DNA of 64,000 bases from Verrucomicrobiota bacterium (GTDB taxonomy: Bacteria; Verrucomicrobiota; Verrucomicrobiia; Limisphaerales; JACDHS01). The notes under the pieces were generated by a model. It was given only the letters and a program-made list of their open reading frames with translations, ran no database searches and had not been told where the DNA came from. The stretch covers positions 43,756 to 107,755 of the forward strand of contig JACDHS010000002.1 of NCBI GenBank assembly GCA_013820875.1, in the 5' to 3' direction. Each line of letters begins with the position of its first letter. Positions within the stretch are counted from its first letter, which is position 1. The position numbers and the translations under genes were made by a program. Below, in pieces: positions 52,654 to 61,854 of the stretch.

Positions 52654-54653
52654 CGTTTTCCATACAAAAACGAATTTGCATTTGGCTCCTCGCCACCGCT
52701 TTGGGCGCTACGGCTGGAAATCTAAACGCGCAAAAGGGCCGGATTGAAGAACCGCGCTGGTTTCAAATTTATGGGTTGCGCAGCAGTCTCGGCGTTTACG
52801 CTGAGGGCTCCCATACAACGAGCACGTTGCGCGACGGCAGCTCAATTACCTACAACCGTTGGTTTATGGGGCCGTCGTTAAGCCTCAGTTCGCGAGGCTC
52901 GTTCTATCACCCGAATTTGGCAGAGTGGACCCTTGCAGGCGAGTTCTCGCCGGGATGGAGGACGCAAAGCGTCAGCCCCGGCAGCCCCATGATGCAACGC
53001 AGTGATTTCGAATGGCTTGGAAATTTCGAGACACGGGTACTTTTGATGGGCGAGAAGCCCTATCGCTCGTCGCTGTTTTTTGCGCAGACACACATCTTTC
53101 GCGACTACGACTTTTTCACATCGGTAACAGTGGACAGCACTCGATATGGCGGTGATTTCGGTTATCATGAAGGGCCGGTGCCGTTCAGGATTTCTATTCA
53201 CCGGCGCAGCGAAGAGACTTTCGGGCTGATCCAGACTACCTCGACCGACGACACGTCCATCACCTTTGACGCGATGAACACTCGCGCCAGCGGGGAGACA
53301 AAGCTGGTCGGGATTTTTAACCAATTCGAACGGGAAGACGGAGGGCTGGGCGGAACGGGCACCGATTTCAACCTCAACCTGAACGACATCGAAACCTTCG
53401 GCAGCCGCGCACAGATCGATGTCTTCAGCACGTTGGGCTATGCTTATCGTGAATTCTCAGAAATCCCGAGCAGTGAATGGAGCGCCGCAACAAGGCTCTC
53501 GTACCAGCACACACCGCGCTTTAGCAGCTTCTATGATGGCAGTTATTTCCGGAGTGAGGTCGGCTCCGGAAGCGCTAATAACTTCAACGGCGGAGCCGGG
53601 GTTCAGCACCAGCTCTACGATAGCCTGACTTCCACCCTGCGGGCACAAGCGGCAAACTATTCCAGCTCAGGTGGAGGTGGCAGTACTGAGTTCAGGCAAT
53701 ATTCATTGTCCCTGAGTGAAAGTTACACCAAACGCATCGGCTCCAGGTCACGTTTGAATATCGGTGGAACCTTCACCTATGAAAACAATGAGCAACAAAC
53801 CCAGGGTCTGTTCATCGACGTGCCCAACGAGAGGCATACTTTCCCAGCGTCTGGCGGCGTTTCTCCAGAGCGCATCTCTTTAAGATTACCGCATGTCCTT
53901 TCAGGCACGATCATTGTAAAAGACAACTCCGGTGCTGTAATACCCGAGGTGGGTAACTACACCATTTTTCAAAATGGCGCAGTAACCCATATCGAGCGCG
54001 TGGTCGGTTCGGTGCGCATTCCCTCGGGCGGGACAATATTGGTTGATTACTCCGCGGAAGCATCTCCGTCAGGCGACTACCAGGCATGGGGCAGGTTGGC
54101 GCAAATCCGACTTGATCTCTGGGATGGCAGAGTTGGAATTTATGGCAGGCTTAATTCCGTCGAGAACGACGCTCCGCCCGAACTCATCGCCCAGGAAATC
54201 TGGGCCTGGGCAGTCGGTGCGGAGTACAATCGGGATTGGTTCAACGTTGGGGCTGAGTACGAGGCTTACGACTCAAATTTCTCTTCCTACCGCACCGCGC
54301 GTCTGCGGCAATCCTTGCGTTTCAGGCCCGATAATCAGTCGTCTCTGACATTCGATTTCAGCCAAAATTTCACTCGCTACCTGGATGCGGATCGGCAGGA
54401 ACAGTTTTACACCGCAATCGGCCGTTACAATCGAAGGCTGACCCATCATTTGGGACTTAACATCGAAGGGGGCGGCTCCTGGCGTATCGGTGAACTCGTG
54501 GACCAAACCCGTTATGCCTTCCGACCGGGTTTGGACTTTGCAATGGGACGCCTTACAATCAAAGCCGGTTACGATTTTACGTATAACCAATACCTTAACT
54601 CGTCGGAAACCCAGAGGCATATGCTTTTCATCCGCGCCCGGCGAACTTTCTGA
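52650..54653 (+). CDS. Outer-membrane beta-barrel porin of a porin-cytochrome conduit
   Basis: 667 aa from the ATG at 52650, which overlaps the cytochrome stop (ATGA); the ORF-track start at 52572 lies inside the cytochrome gene. A signal peptide ('ICIWLLATALGATAGNLNAQ') is followed by about 600 residues of alternating amphipathic strands ('LSYQHTPRFSSFYDGSYFRS', 'LRFRPDNQSSLTFDFSQNFT') and a C-terminal strand ending in Phe ('HMLFIRARRTF'), the BAM recognition signature. No similarity to MtrB is claimed by sequence; the call relies on topology and on its position between multihaem genes. Confidence 0.82.
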   Translation: MTFSIQKRICIWLLATALGATAGNLNAQKGRIEEPRWFQIYGLRSSLGVYAEGSHTTSTLRDGSSITYNRWFMGPSLSLSSRGSFYHPNLAEWTLAGEFSPGWRTQSVSPGSPMMQRSDFEWLGNFETRVLLMGEKPYRSSLFFAQTHIFRDYDFFTSVTVDSTRYGGDFGYHEGPVPFRISIHRRSEETFGLIQTTSTDDTSITFDAMNTRASGETKLVGIFNQFEREDGGLGGTGTDFNLNLNDIETFGSRAQIDVFSTLGYAYREFSEIPSSEWSAATRLSYQHTPRFSSFYDGSYFRSEVGSGSANNFNGGAGVQHQLYDSLTSTLRAQAANYSSSGGGGSTEFRQYSLSLSESYTKRIGSRSRLNIGGTFTYENNEQQTQGLFIDVPNERHTFPASGGVSPERISLRLPHVLSGTIIVKDNSGAVIPEVGNYTIFQNGAVTHIERVVGSVRIPSGGTILVDYSAEASPSGDYQAWGRLAQIRLDLWDGRVGIYGRLNSVENDAPPELIAQEIWAWAVGAEYNRDWFNVGAEYEAYDSNFSSYRTARLRQSLRFRPDNQSSLTFDFSQNFTRYLDADRQEQFYTAIGRYNRRLTHHLGLNIEGGGSWRIGELVDQTRYAFRPGLDFAMGRLTIKAGYDFTYNQYLNSSETQRHMLFIRARRTF

Positions 54654-54656
54654 ACC

Positions 54657-55748
54657 ATGTTGCGCCAAAAACTACAGCAATTGAGAGACGTGCTCCCGCA
54701 CATGCGAATGACTTTGCTTCGGACGCTGCTTGTGCTGTCGCTAAGCACAGCCCTGGTTGCTGTCATAGCAGGCTGTGCATCAACAAAAAGGAATGTCCCG
54801 GCACAGAACACCTCACCAGAGCGAACCATCGTCTGGCCAGCGCCTCCTGACGAGCCACGCGTCGCCTACGAGCGTTCGGTGCTTCAGCCGTCCGATCTCG
54901 GCGCCACTATATCTGGCTTTAAGCGCGCGATGAACCGGTTCACTGGCGCCACAAAAGGAAATGAAGCGTTTCTTCGACCCTTCGGCATTGCCCTCGACGA
55001 GTCAGACAATCTCTGCTTGACCGATACCGGTGCGAACACTGTCAGCTTCTATGACCAGAGTCGCAGACGCTGGCAGTCCTGGGAAGGCGCCGGAAAGATT
55101 CGCTTTGCCGCGCCGGTCGCGGTGGCCAAACGCGGGGAGTTGATTTATGTCGCGGATTCCAGCCTGGCAAAAGTGATCGTGTTCGGCATTGACGGGAAAC
55201 TTCGCTTCGAATTGCAGGAACACATCCAGCGCCCCTCAGGGTTGGTGATTTCCGGCGAGCGCCTTTATGTCGCCGATGCGCAACAGCACACTATTGTGGT
55301 GTTCGATCTGCATGGGAAGTTCGTGTCGTCGTTCGGCCAGCGTGGTGTTGGCGAAGGCGAGTTTAACTTTCCTTCGCACATGGCAGCCGATAAAGCCGGT
55401 CAGATCTACGTGACTGACTCGATGAACAACCGCATCCAGGTATTCAACCGCGATGGTGTATTTCGCACACAGATCGGCAGCGCAGGCAACGCCCCTGGTT
55501 ACTTTGGCCGCCCAAAGGGAGTGGCGGTCGATCCGTCGGGGCACATTTATGTTCTTGATGCGGTTTTTGATAATATCCAAGTGTTCGATGATAAGGGCCG
55601 GTTGCTGCTACAATTGGGCCGCTCAGGGAGTGAACCTGGCGAATGGTGGCTGCCGAACGCCATCGCTATTGGCCGCGACCACCGCATTTACGTAACCGAC
55701 TCGTATAATCACCGGGTTCAAATCCTCCAATACGTAGGAAACCAATGA
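54657..55748 (+). CDS. NHL-repeat beta-propeller lipoprotein (second copy)
   Basis: Lipobox 'ALVAVIAGCASTK', then 'VWPAPPDEPRVAYERSVLQP', which parallels 'YPRPPDEPRIQFLMSFS' in the 49610 product, then NHL blades ('FPSHMAADKAGQIYVTDSMN', 'RPKGVAVDPSGHIYVLDAVF', 'LPNAIAIGRDHRIYVTDSYN'). Same length (363 aa) as the first copy, so a gene duplication bracketing the cytochrome-porin pair. 3 bp after the porin stop; its stop overlaps the next start (ATGA). Confidence 0.9.
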   Translation: MLRQKLQQLRDVLPHMRMTLLRTLLVLSLSTALVAVIAGCASTKRNVPAQNTSPERTIVWPAPPDEPRVAYERSVLQPSDLGATISGFKRAMNRFTGATKGNEAFLRPFGIALDESDNLCLTDTGANTVSFYDQSRRRWQSWEGAGKIRFAAPVAVAKRGELIYVADSSLAKVIVFGIDGKLRFELQEHIQRPSGLVISGERLYVADAQQHTIVVFDLHGKFVSSFGQRGVGEGEFNFPSHMAADKAGQIYVTDSMNNRIQVFNRDGVFRTQIGSAGNAPGYFGRPKGVAVDPSGHIYVLDAVFDNIQVFDDKGRLLLQLGRSGSEPGEWWLPNAIAIGRDHRIYVTDSYNHRVQILQYVGNQ

Positions 55749-57484
55749 AGGCAAACGTTCATCAATACTTCGCGAAATGCGCTGCCATGTTGGTTGCGCT
55801 CGCAATGGTGTGGGCGGGTGACCCAACTGCTCAGGCCGAGAGCATCATCAATTCCAAGCACAACCTTTCGGCAAGCGGCCCCGGCACGATCAAAGCGAGC
55901 ACCGAAACAGAGGTTTGCATTTTCTGTCATACCCCGCACAGAAGTTCCGATCTCATGCCGCTATGGAACCATCACACGTCCGCAGTGGACAATTACACGC
56001 CCTATAGCAGCACGACATTGAAGGCCACAGTCGGCCAGCCCACCGGCGCATCGAAACTCTGCCTGAGTTGTCATGATGGCACCGTCGCCCTGGGAATGGT
56101 TTATAGCCGCACAACGCCGATTGCCATGCAGAACAGCGTCACCACAATGCCGGACGGGCCAAGCAACGTGGGAACCGACTTGTCCTCCGATCACCCGATT
56201 TCTTTCGTATACGACAGCGCGCTGGCTGCCGCACATGGACAACTAAAAGATCCCAGCACCCTCACGGAACGAGTCCGCCTCGACCACAATAACGAGATGC
56301 AATGCACCGCCTGCCACGATCCGCATAATAATCAATACGGTAATTTCCTCGTGATGGATAACACCGCTTCTGCCATATGCATTACCTGCCATGATCTCCC
56401 CGGGTGGTCAGGTTCCGCACATGGCACTTCAACCGCGCGGATGCCGGAGGCCGCTTCGCTCAATCAAGCTTTGGCAGAGATGGCGTCGGTTAAAAAGGTT
56501 TCCTCCAGCAAGCACACTGTTGCTGACAACGCCTGCGCCAGTTGCCATGTGCCGCATAAATCCGGCTCCAGACAACGATTGCTCAAGGAATCTCGCGAGG
56601 ATCAAACCTGTTATACCTGCCACGGCGGCAATTCAAAAACCGGCAAAAATATCGCTGCGGAATTTAACAAATTCAGTGTGCATCCTGTCCTGACTACATC
56701 GGGGCTCCACGATCCCATGGAAGATCTGATTAATTCGGATCGTCACGCTTCCTGTAGCGATTGTCATAACACCCATTTTTCCACCGGCAACAAAGCGGCC
56801 GCGCCGAACGCCAGCGGCGCCATCCTTGGAACCCGCGGGGTCAGCTCCGGAGGTACGCTCGTCAAATCCATCACCAAAGAATACGAGCTTTGCTTTCGCT
56901 GCCACGGTGACAGCCTTGCGCCTGCGCCGAGCCAGGTGCCGCGCCAGTTCACCAGCACGAACGCGCGCCTGAAATTCAGCCCATCGAACAAGTCGTTTCA
57001 TCCGGTGGTTTCACCAGGCCGTAATCCCCATGTGCCGAGCCTGATCGCTCCATGGACACCCTCCAGCATGATGAAATGCACCGATTGCCATAACAACGAC
57101 CAGGCTCCTGCCGCCGGCGGCACCGGCCCAAACGGCCCGCATGGCTCGGCTCATAGCCCCTTGCTTGAGCGCAATTTGACAATGGTTGATTTCCGTCCCG
57201 AGAGCCCGATCGAATATGCCCTCTGCTACAAATGCCACGACCGCTCCAGCATTCTCAGCGACCAAAGCTTCAAAGGACACAGAAAGCATATCGTCGATTA
57301 CCAAACGTCCTGCACGACCTGTCACGATTCGCATGGCGCCAGCAACCCTGGCTTGATTAACTTCAATACCACTTACGCCACGCCCTCTTCCAGTGGGCAG
57401 CTTTATTACCAAAGCATCGGCAATCGCAACAGCAGTTGCGCCCTCACCTGCCACGGCAAAGACCACAATCCGCTCAGCTATTGA
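55745..57484 (+). CDS. 12-haem c-type cytochrome with one CX3CH site
   Basis: 579 aa with signal peptide ('MLVALAMVWAGDPTAQAES'). Eleven CXXCH motifs ('VCIFCHTPH', 'LCLSCHDGT', 'QCTACHDPH', 'ICITCHDLP', 'ACASCHVPH', 'TCYTCHGGN', 'SCSDCHNTH', 'LCFRCHGDS', 'KCTDCHNND', 'LCYKCHDRS', 'SCTTCHDSH') and a final CX3CH site, 'SSCALTCHGKDH'. A doubled-CXXCH family protein; the first ~200 residues match the 4-haem protein at 48705. Likely the outer or periplasmic partner of the porin. Confidence 0.9.
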   Translation: MKANVHQYFAKCAAMLVALAMVWAGDPTAQAESIINSKHNLSASGPGTIKASTETEVCIFCHTPHRSSDLMPLWNHHTSAVDNYTPYSSTTLKATVGQPTGASKLCLSCHDGTVALGMVYSRTTPIAMQNSVTTMPDGPSNVGTDLSSDHPISFVYDSALAAAHGQLKDPSTLTERVRLDHNNEMQCTACHDPHNNQYGNFLVMDNTASAICITCHDLPGWSGSAHGTSTARMPEAASLNQALAEMASVKKVSSSKHTVADNACASCHVPHKSGSRQRLLKESREDQTCYTCHGGNSKTGKNIAAEFNKFSVHPVLTTSGLHDPMEDLINSDRHASCSDCHNTHFSTGNKAAAPNASGAILGTRGVSSGGTLVKSITKEYELCFRCHGDSLAPAPSQVPRQFTSTNARLKFSPSNKSFHPVVSPGRNPHVPSLIAPWTPSSMMKCTDCHNNDQAPAAGGTGPNGPHGSAHSPLLERNLTMVDFRPESPIEYALCYKCHDRSSILSDQSFKGHRKHIVDYQTSCTTCHDSHGASNPGLINFNTTYATPSSSGQLYYQSIGNRNSSCALTCHGKDHNPLSY

Positions 57485-57610
57485 GTCCAGGGCTCTTCCT
57501 GCAAGAAAAGCCAAGAGATTGACAATCCGGGTGGAGTAGCATTCTGAGAAAAAGACCAATCTGCACTGGATGCAACACTACCGCATCAGCAATCAAAGAG
57601 AGAAATTCTT

Positions 57611-57931
57611 ATGAAAACAAAAATACTCATCACCATCTTTGCAACCACACTGGCCATGTCCCTCTCAGCCGCAGATGTATCAGAAAACTACGAAAAACAT
57701 TGCACCAAATGCCATGGCGAGGACGGAAAAGGGGACACCAAAATGGGCAAGAAATCCGGGGTTAAAGATTTAACAGATCCAAAGATCCAGGCCGAGTTCA
57801 AGGATGAGAGACTGTTTAAGGCAATTAAAGAGGGCATCAAGGACGGAGACAAAACAAAGATGAAACCTTCCGAAGGTTTGGACGATGATGAAATCAAGGC
57901 ACTTGTGGCGCACGTGAAGAAGTTCAAGTAA
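57611..57931 (+). CDS. Small monohaem cytochrome c (first of a tandem pair)
   Basis: 106 aa. A signal peptide ('ILITIFATTLAMSLSAADV') precedes a class I cytochrome c fold with haem motif 'HCTKCHGEDGKGDTKMGKKS' and the likely axial Met in 'KTKMKPSEGLDDDEIKALV'. Periplasmic electron shuttle. The gene 63 bp downstream encodes a close paralogue. Located between the porin-cytochrome genes and the membrane quinol-oxidase genes. Confidence 0.92.
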   Translation: MKTKILITIFATTLAMSLSAADVSENYEKHCTKCHGEDGKGDTKMGKKSGVKDLTDPKIQAEFKDERLFKAIKEGIKDGDKTKMKPSEGLDDDEIKALVAHVKKFK

Positions 57932-57993
57932 AAGGCCGCAAGTCCAAGCGTTAAACTGATTGCTAACTGAGAAACAAGACAAAGGAAAAACAT

Positions 57994-58317
57994 ATGAAAA
58001 ACATTGTAACCATAGCATTTGCCCTGGTCGTTTCAGCAGCCGCATTGACAGCCGCGGACGTTAAAGAGAATTGGACCACGCACTGCGCCAAATGCCACGG
58101 CGAAGATGGCAAAGGCGACACCAAGATGGGCAAAAAATCCGGTGCGAAAGATTATACGGACGCAAAAGTCCTTTCTGAAATGAAGGATGATCAATCCTTC
58201 AAATCAGTGAAGGAAGGGATGAAAAAGGATGACAAAACCTTGATGAAGCCAGCGGAAAAACTGAGTGACGATGAGATCAAAGCGCTCGTTGCTCACATTC
58301 GCACGTTCAAGAAGTAA
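57994..58317 (+). CDS. Small monohaem cytochrome c (second of a tandem pair)
   Basis: 107 aa with a signal peptide ('IAFALVVSAAALTAADV'), haem motif 'HCAKCHGEDGKGDTKMGKKS' and axial Met region 'KTLMKPAEKLSDDEIKALVA'. Nearly the same as the upstream copy around the haem but divergent in the central acidic segment, so a tandem duplicate that may have a different redox partner. Confidence 0.92.
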   Translation: MKNIVTIAFALVVSAAALTAADVKENWTTHCAKCHGEDGKGDTKMGKKSGAKDYTDAKVLSEMKDDQSFKSVKEGMKKDDKTLMKPAEKLSDDEIKALVAHIRTFKK

Positions 58318-58451
58318 GCTTTGCGTCGGCGCGGAATCATCCGGCTTCCGCGCCAGGTCAGGCCGGGTAAACCAGGGGCGTGTTTCTTTCGCGAGCAGCA
58401 GGCAAAAGCTTGCTCTCCAATGCAAAGAAACGCGCCAAAGCACTCGCTTTT

Positions 58452-59933
58452 ATGAATCCACAACCTTCCCCAAAATCTCCGTTTCGTTCTTTCTTTCGCA
58501 ATTGGATCAGCTTCGCCGGGATAATTATCGTCCTGGCAAGTATATTAGCTTTTCTCCTGCTAATAACGCTCGACTACTTTGCGGAAGATGACAGTCCCTA
58601 CCTCGGTGTCCTGACCTATTTGATTGTTCCAGCCACGTTGTTCTTTGGCCTGTTCGTGGTCTTTGTCGGATTTCTTCTTCAACGCCGGCAAATGGCGCGG
58701 AGCAAAACGGGAGAGATCTCGCCCATTCTCAGCATTGATCTGAACCGCCCGCGTGATCGGCGCATGCTGGGCGCATTTCTTTTTCTCAGCCTGTTTTTGT
58801 TTTTGGTGACAGCGATTGCCAGTTACCAGACGTATCACATTACCAAGACGGTCCAATTTTGCGGCGAAACCTGTCATGAAATCATGAAGCCGCAATATAT
58901 CACTGCCCAACACTCCCCCCATGCTCGGGTTGAATGCACAGCCTGTCATGTCGGACCCGAAGCTGTCAGTTACGTAAAATCGAAATTCAACGGTTTGCGC
59001 CAGGTGTATGTCGCGCTGAAAGGAGATTTCAAAGGACCGATCGTTGCGCATGATAAAATCCAGATCAACCAGAAGACCTGCGAACAATGTCATTGGCCGG
59101 ATCGTTACGTTGGCAACAGAGATCGCACATTCAATCATTTTCTCGATGATGACGACAACACTCCCTACTCGGTGCGCCTCTCCTTGAAAGTCGGCGGCGG
59201 CGATCCAACGCATGGACCGGTCGGAGGAATTCATTGGCACATGAATGTGAACAATAAGGTCGAATACATTGCGACGGACGAAATGCGTCAAAAGATCCCA
59301 TGGATTCGCCTGACCGATGCCAGCGGAAAAGTAACGGAATTCCGCACAGCCGGTTTTAAAGATGACCCGCAGCAGCACACTATTCACACGATGGATTGCA
59401 TGGATTGCCACAGTCGTCCGGCGCACCATTTTCGAGCACCGAATGATGCGGTTGATCTCGCGATGTCGGCCGGAAGAATCAGCACGAAACTGCCGGCGAT
59501 TAAAAAAGCGGCGGTCAATAGTTTGACGAAAGAATACAAAACGCAGGCCGAAGCATTGCAAGCCATCGCCGCGACTTTGCGAGAGAAATATTCAGGCCAT
59601 GCGGACGTCGAAGCCACCATTAAGGAAGTACAACACATTTACAGCATTTACTTTTTTCCGGAGATGAACACGCACTGGAAACTTAGGCCCAACAACATTG
59701 GACACAAAGATTCGCCAGGCTGTTTTCGCTGTCATGACAATGAACACGTGAGCACCGATGGAATGCGCACGCTCGGCAATAAAGATTGCAATCAATGCCA
59801 CACGATTCTTGCAGAAGGCCGGGGAGAGGAATTTGAAAAGTTAAGTTCCGCAGGCCTGACCTTTATGCATCCTGAAGAAGGTTGGGATGACCTTAACTGC
59901 TACGACTGCCATAACGGGAGCATGGATGATTGA
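58452..59933 (+). CDS. Membrane-anchored 7-haem NapC/NirT-type cytochrome (ImcH-like)
   Basis: About 493 aa. Start at 58452 (MNPQPSPKSPFRSFFRN), not the GTG at 58380. Three membrane segments ('FAGIIIVLASILAFLLLITL', 'YLIVPATLFFGLFVVFVGFL', 'LGAFLFLSLFLFLVTAIASY') precede a periplasmic domain. The first haem site is CX3CH ('VQFCGETCHEIMKPQY'), followed by six CXXCH: 'ECTACH', 'TCEQCH', 'DCMDCH', 'GCFRCH', 'DCNQCH', 'NCYDCH'. Seven haems and this topology recall Geobacter ImcH, a quinol-oxidising cytochrome needed for extracellular electron transfer to high-potential acceptors; that comparison is from memory and needs a search. Confidence 0.88.
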   Translation: MNPQPSPKSPFRSFFRNWISFAGIIIVLASILAFLLLITLDYFAEDDSPYLGVLTYLIVPATLFFGLFVVFVGFLLQRRQMARSKTGEISPILSIDLNRPRDRRMLGAFLFLSLFLFLVTAIASYQTYHITKTVQFCGETCHEIMKPQYITAQHSPHARVECTACHVGPEAVSYVKSKFNGLRQVYVALKGDFKGPIVAHDKIQINQKTCEQCHWPDRYVGNRDRTFNHFLDDDDNTPYSVRLSLKVGGGDPTHGPVGGIHWHMNVNNKVEYIATDEMRQKIPWIRLTDASGKVTEFRTAGFKDDPQQHTIHTMDCMDCHSRPAHHFRAPNDAVDLAMSAGRISTKLPAIKKAAVNSLTKEYKTQAEALQAIAATLREKYSGHADVEATIKEVQHIYSIYFFPEMNTHWKLRPNNIGHKDSPGCFRCHDNEHVSTDGMRTLGNKDCNQCHTILAEGRGEEFEKLSSAGLTFMHPEEGWDDLNCYDCHNGSMDD

Positions 59934-60225
59934 ACGCGTTTGAAGCTGCAGCGTCCGGCTTTCCGCCTGACGCATGCGGATAGAGAACGGATTGCCTGAA
60001 TCCATCCATGTCATTACTCGTTTCTTCGCGATTACAAACGCTCTCACTCGGGCGGACTCGTTCCTGCCACCCACCCTTCCCGATTCACGTCGCACGAACA
60101 TCCCATCATTTCGTCTCCAGGAATTCATGGACTACAGCCAAACCGAAGGAGCATCAAAAAATGCGAAGTAATCAGCAACGTATGGAGAGCACGCATTCCC
60201 CTTTATCGAGAGGCTGGGTCATCGA

Positions 60226-60867
60226 ATGAAAGCTGAGCGCAAAACGCCATTGGTTCTGTCCATCCTGACAATTTCATTCCTGATTCTAGCGGCGACATTC
60301 CTGACGGACATCTGGGGCAAGTCTGCGCAGCTTCCCGAAATTCCCCCGGTAGATCCTAGTTTCACAAAAACGGCGACGGCACGGGTTTCAGCGGAAGAAC
60401 TGTATCGCACCAAGGGCGACACTTCGATGCTCGAATGTTACGGATGCCATGAACAGGGCAAGGAGTTGACACTCAAATTCGACGAGGATCACAACGTCAT
60501 TTTGCCCGATGAACATGACGACATCATCATGGCTCACGGAACTCACAACCGGAACAACAACTGTTTTAATTGCCACGACGAGCACAATCTTGAAGTGCTT
60601 CAGACGCGCGACGGACGCACGGTAAAAATCCAGGATGGTCATGACTTGTGCGGCAGTTGCCATGGCCCGACTTATCGCGATTGGCTCGCGGGCATCCATG
60701 GACGCACCAGTGGTTTCTGGAATGTGAGCATGGGCGAGAAACATCGCGAGACCTGCACGGCCTGCCACGATCCGCATCAACCAAAATTTCTACCGCGAAA
60801 ACCGGCGCCCGGTCCGAATCCACTTCGGCCCGTGGAAGTAAAACATTCCGAAGGAAAGGCTCACTAA
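60226..60867 (+). CDS. Membrane-anchored tetrahaem cytochrome c (CbcS-like)
   Basis: 213 aa with an N-terminal membrane anchor ('LVLSILTISFLILAATFLTD') and four CXXCH: 'LECYGCHEQ', 'NNCFNCHDEHN', 'DLCGSCHGPT', 'ETCTACHDPHQ'. With the following FeS and NrfD-type genes it makes a three-gene set like CbcSTU of Geobacter: a menaquinol-cytochrome c oxidoreductase. The next gene starts right after its stop (taaATG). Confidence 0.87.
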   Translation: MKAERKTPLVLSILTISFLILAATFLTDIWGKSAQLPEIPPVDPSFTKTATARVSAEELYRTKGDTSMLECYGCHEQGKELTLKFDEDHNVILPDEHDDIIMAHGTHNRNNNCFNCHDEHNLEVLQTRDGRTVKIQDGHDLCGSCHGPTYRDWLAGIHGRTSGFWNVSMGEKHRETCTACHDPHQPKFLPRKPAPGPNPLRPVEVKHSEGKAH

Positions 60868-61854
60868 ATGTCTTGTTCATCTAATTCTCCGAATAGCGGT
60901 GGCTGCGGCGGTGGAGGGTGTGGTTCTGGTTCCGGGGGACACGAGCACGGGATGGATCGGCGCAGTTTTTTGCGCACTTCGAGTGTTGCAGTTGCCGGTG
61001 TTGCCGCGCTTGCGGCCAGCCTCGCGCCGCTCCGCGATCTTACTGATGTCGGCACTGCGGAACAATTTTTCCAGAAGCATTACAAAAAGCTTACGCCGGA
61101 GGACATGGAGAAAGTCCTGGCACGCATCACGCGAGAAGTGGAAAAACAATACGAGGTTCGTCCGCATGTGCGTGACTACAAGGCGATGGACGGAGTGGAA
61201 TTCGTTTATGCGCTGAACCTCACGCGCTGCATCGGCTGCCGTAAATGCGTTCACGCCTGTGTCGCGGAAAATAATCAGTCGCGTAATCCGGAAATCCAAT
61301 ATATCCGCGTCTTGAAAATGCCGCACGGATCGATGGACCCGGAAAAAGGCGATCACAATTACACATCGGAACTTGTTCCCGAAAAGGGATCTTTCTACAT
61401 GCCGGTGCAGTGCCAGCAATGCGTCAATCCGCCGTGCGTAAAAGTCTGCCCGGTGAAAGCCACGTGGCAGGAATCAGATGGCATCACAGTCATTGATTAC
61501 GATTGGTGCATCGGCTGCCGATACTGCGAAGCGGCGTGTCCGTATTTCGCGCGCCGTTTCAATTTCACCAAGCCGTCGATTCCCAAAGATCAGATAAACC
61601 CGAACATGTCCTATTTGGGAAATCGTCCACGTCCACAAGGTGTCGTGGAGAAATGTCATTTCTGCATCCAACGCACGCGCGCCGGAAAGTATCCCGCGTG
61701 CATGGAAGTGTGCCCGACTGGTGCGCGCAAGTTCGGCAACATTCTCGATCCGGACAGCGAAGTCTCTCACATCCTGAAAACTAAACGCGTGTTCATCCAG
61801 TTGAAGGAAGAGGTCGGGACTTCACCGCGATTTTTCTACTACTTCGACGTATGA
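60868..61854 (+). CDS. Periplasmic 4Fe-4S ferredoxin-type subunit with Tat signal
   Basis: 328 aa. The Tat signal 'DRRSFLRTSSVAVAGVAALA' is preceded by an unusual Gly/Cys/Ser-rich stretch (GGCGGGGCGSGSGG). Four cysteine groups bind cubane clusters: 'CIGCRKCVHACV', 'CQQCVNPPCVKVCPVKAT', 'CIGCRYCEAACP', 'CHFCIQRTRAGKYPACMEVC'. A DsrO/PsrB-like electron-transfer subunit that connects the NrfD-type membrane subunit with the tetrahaem cytochrome. Overlaps the next gene by ATGA. Confidence 0.92.
   Translation: MSCSSNSPNSGGCGGGGCGSGSGGHEHGMDRRSFLRTSSVAVAGVAALAASLAPLRDLTDVGTAEQFFQKHYKKLTPEDMEKVLARITREVEKQYEVRPHVRDYKAMDGVEFVYALNLTRCIGCRKCVHACVAENNQSRNPEIQYIRVLKMPHGSMDPEKGDHNYTSELVPEKGSFYMPVQCQQCVNPPCVKVCPVKATWQESDGITVIDYDWCIGCRYCEAACPYFARRFNFTKPSIPKDQINPNMSYLGNRPRPQGVVEKCHFCIQRTRAGKYPACMEVCPTGARKFGNILDPDSEVSHILKTKRVFIQLKEEVGTSPRFFYYFDV

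Noticed and set aside
58560-59561. 333-aa minus-strand ORF
   Set aside because: Antisense to the 7-haem NapC-type gene.
59934-60225. Gap inside the cytochrome locus, searched for a small gene
   Set aside because: The short ORFs there (59974-60171, 60008-60229) lack haem motifs, signal peptides or any family-like sequence.
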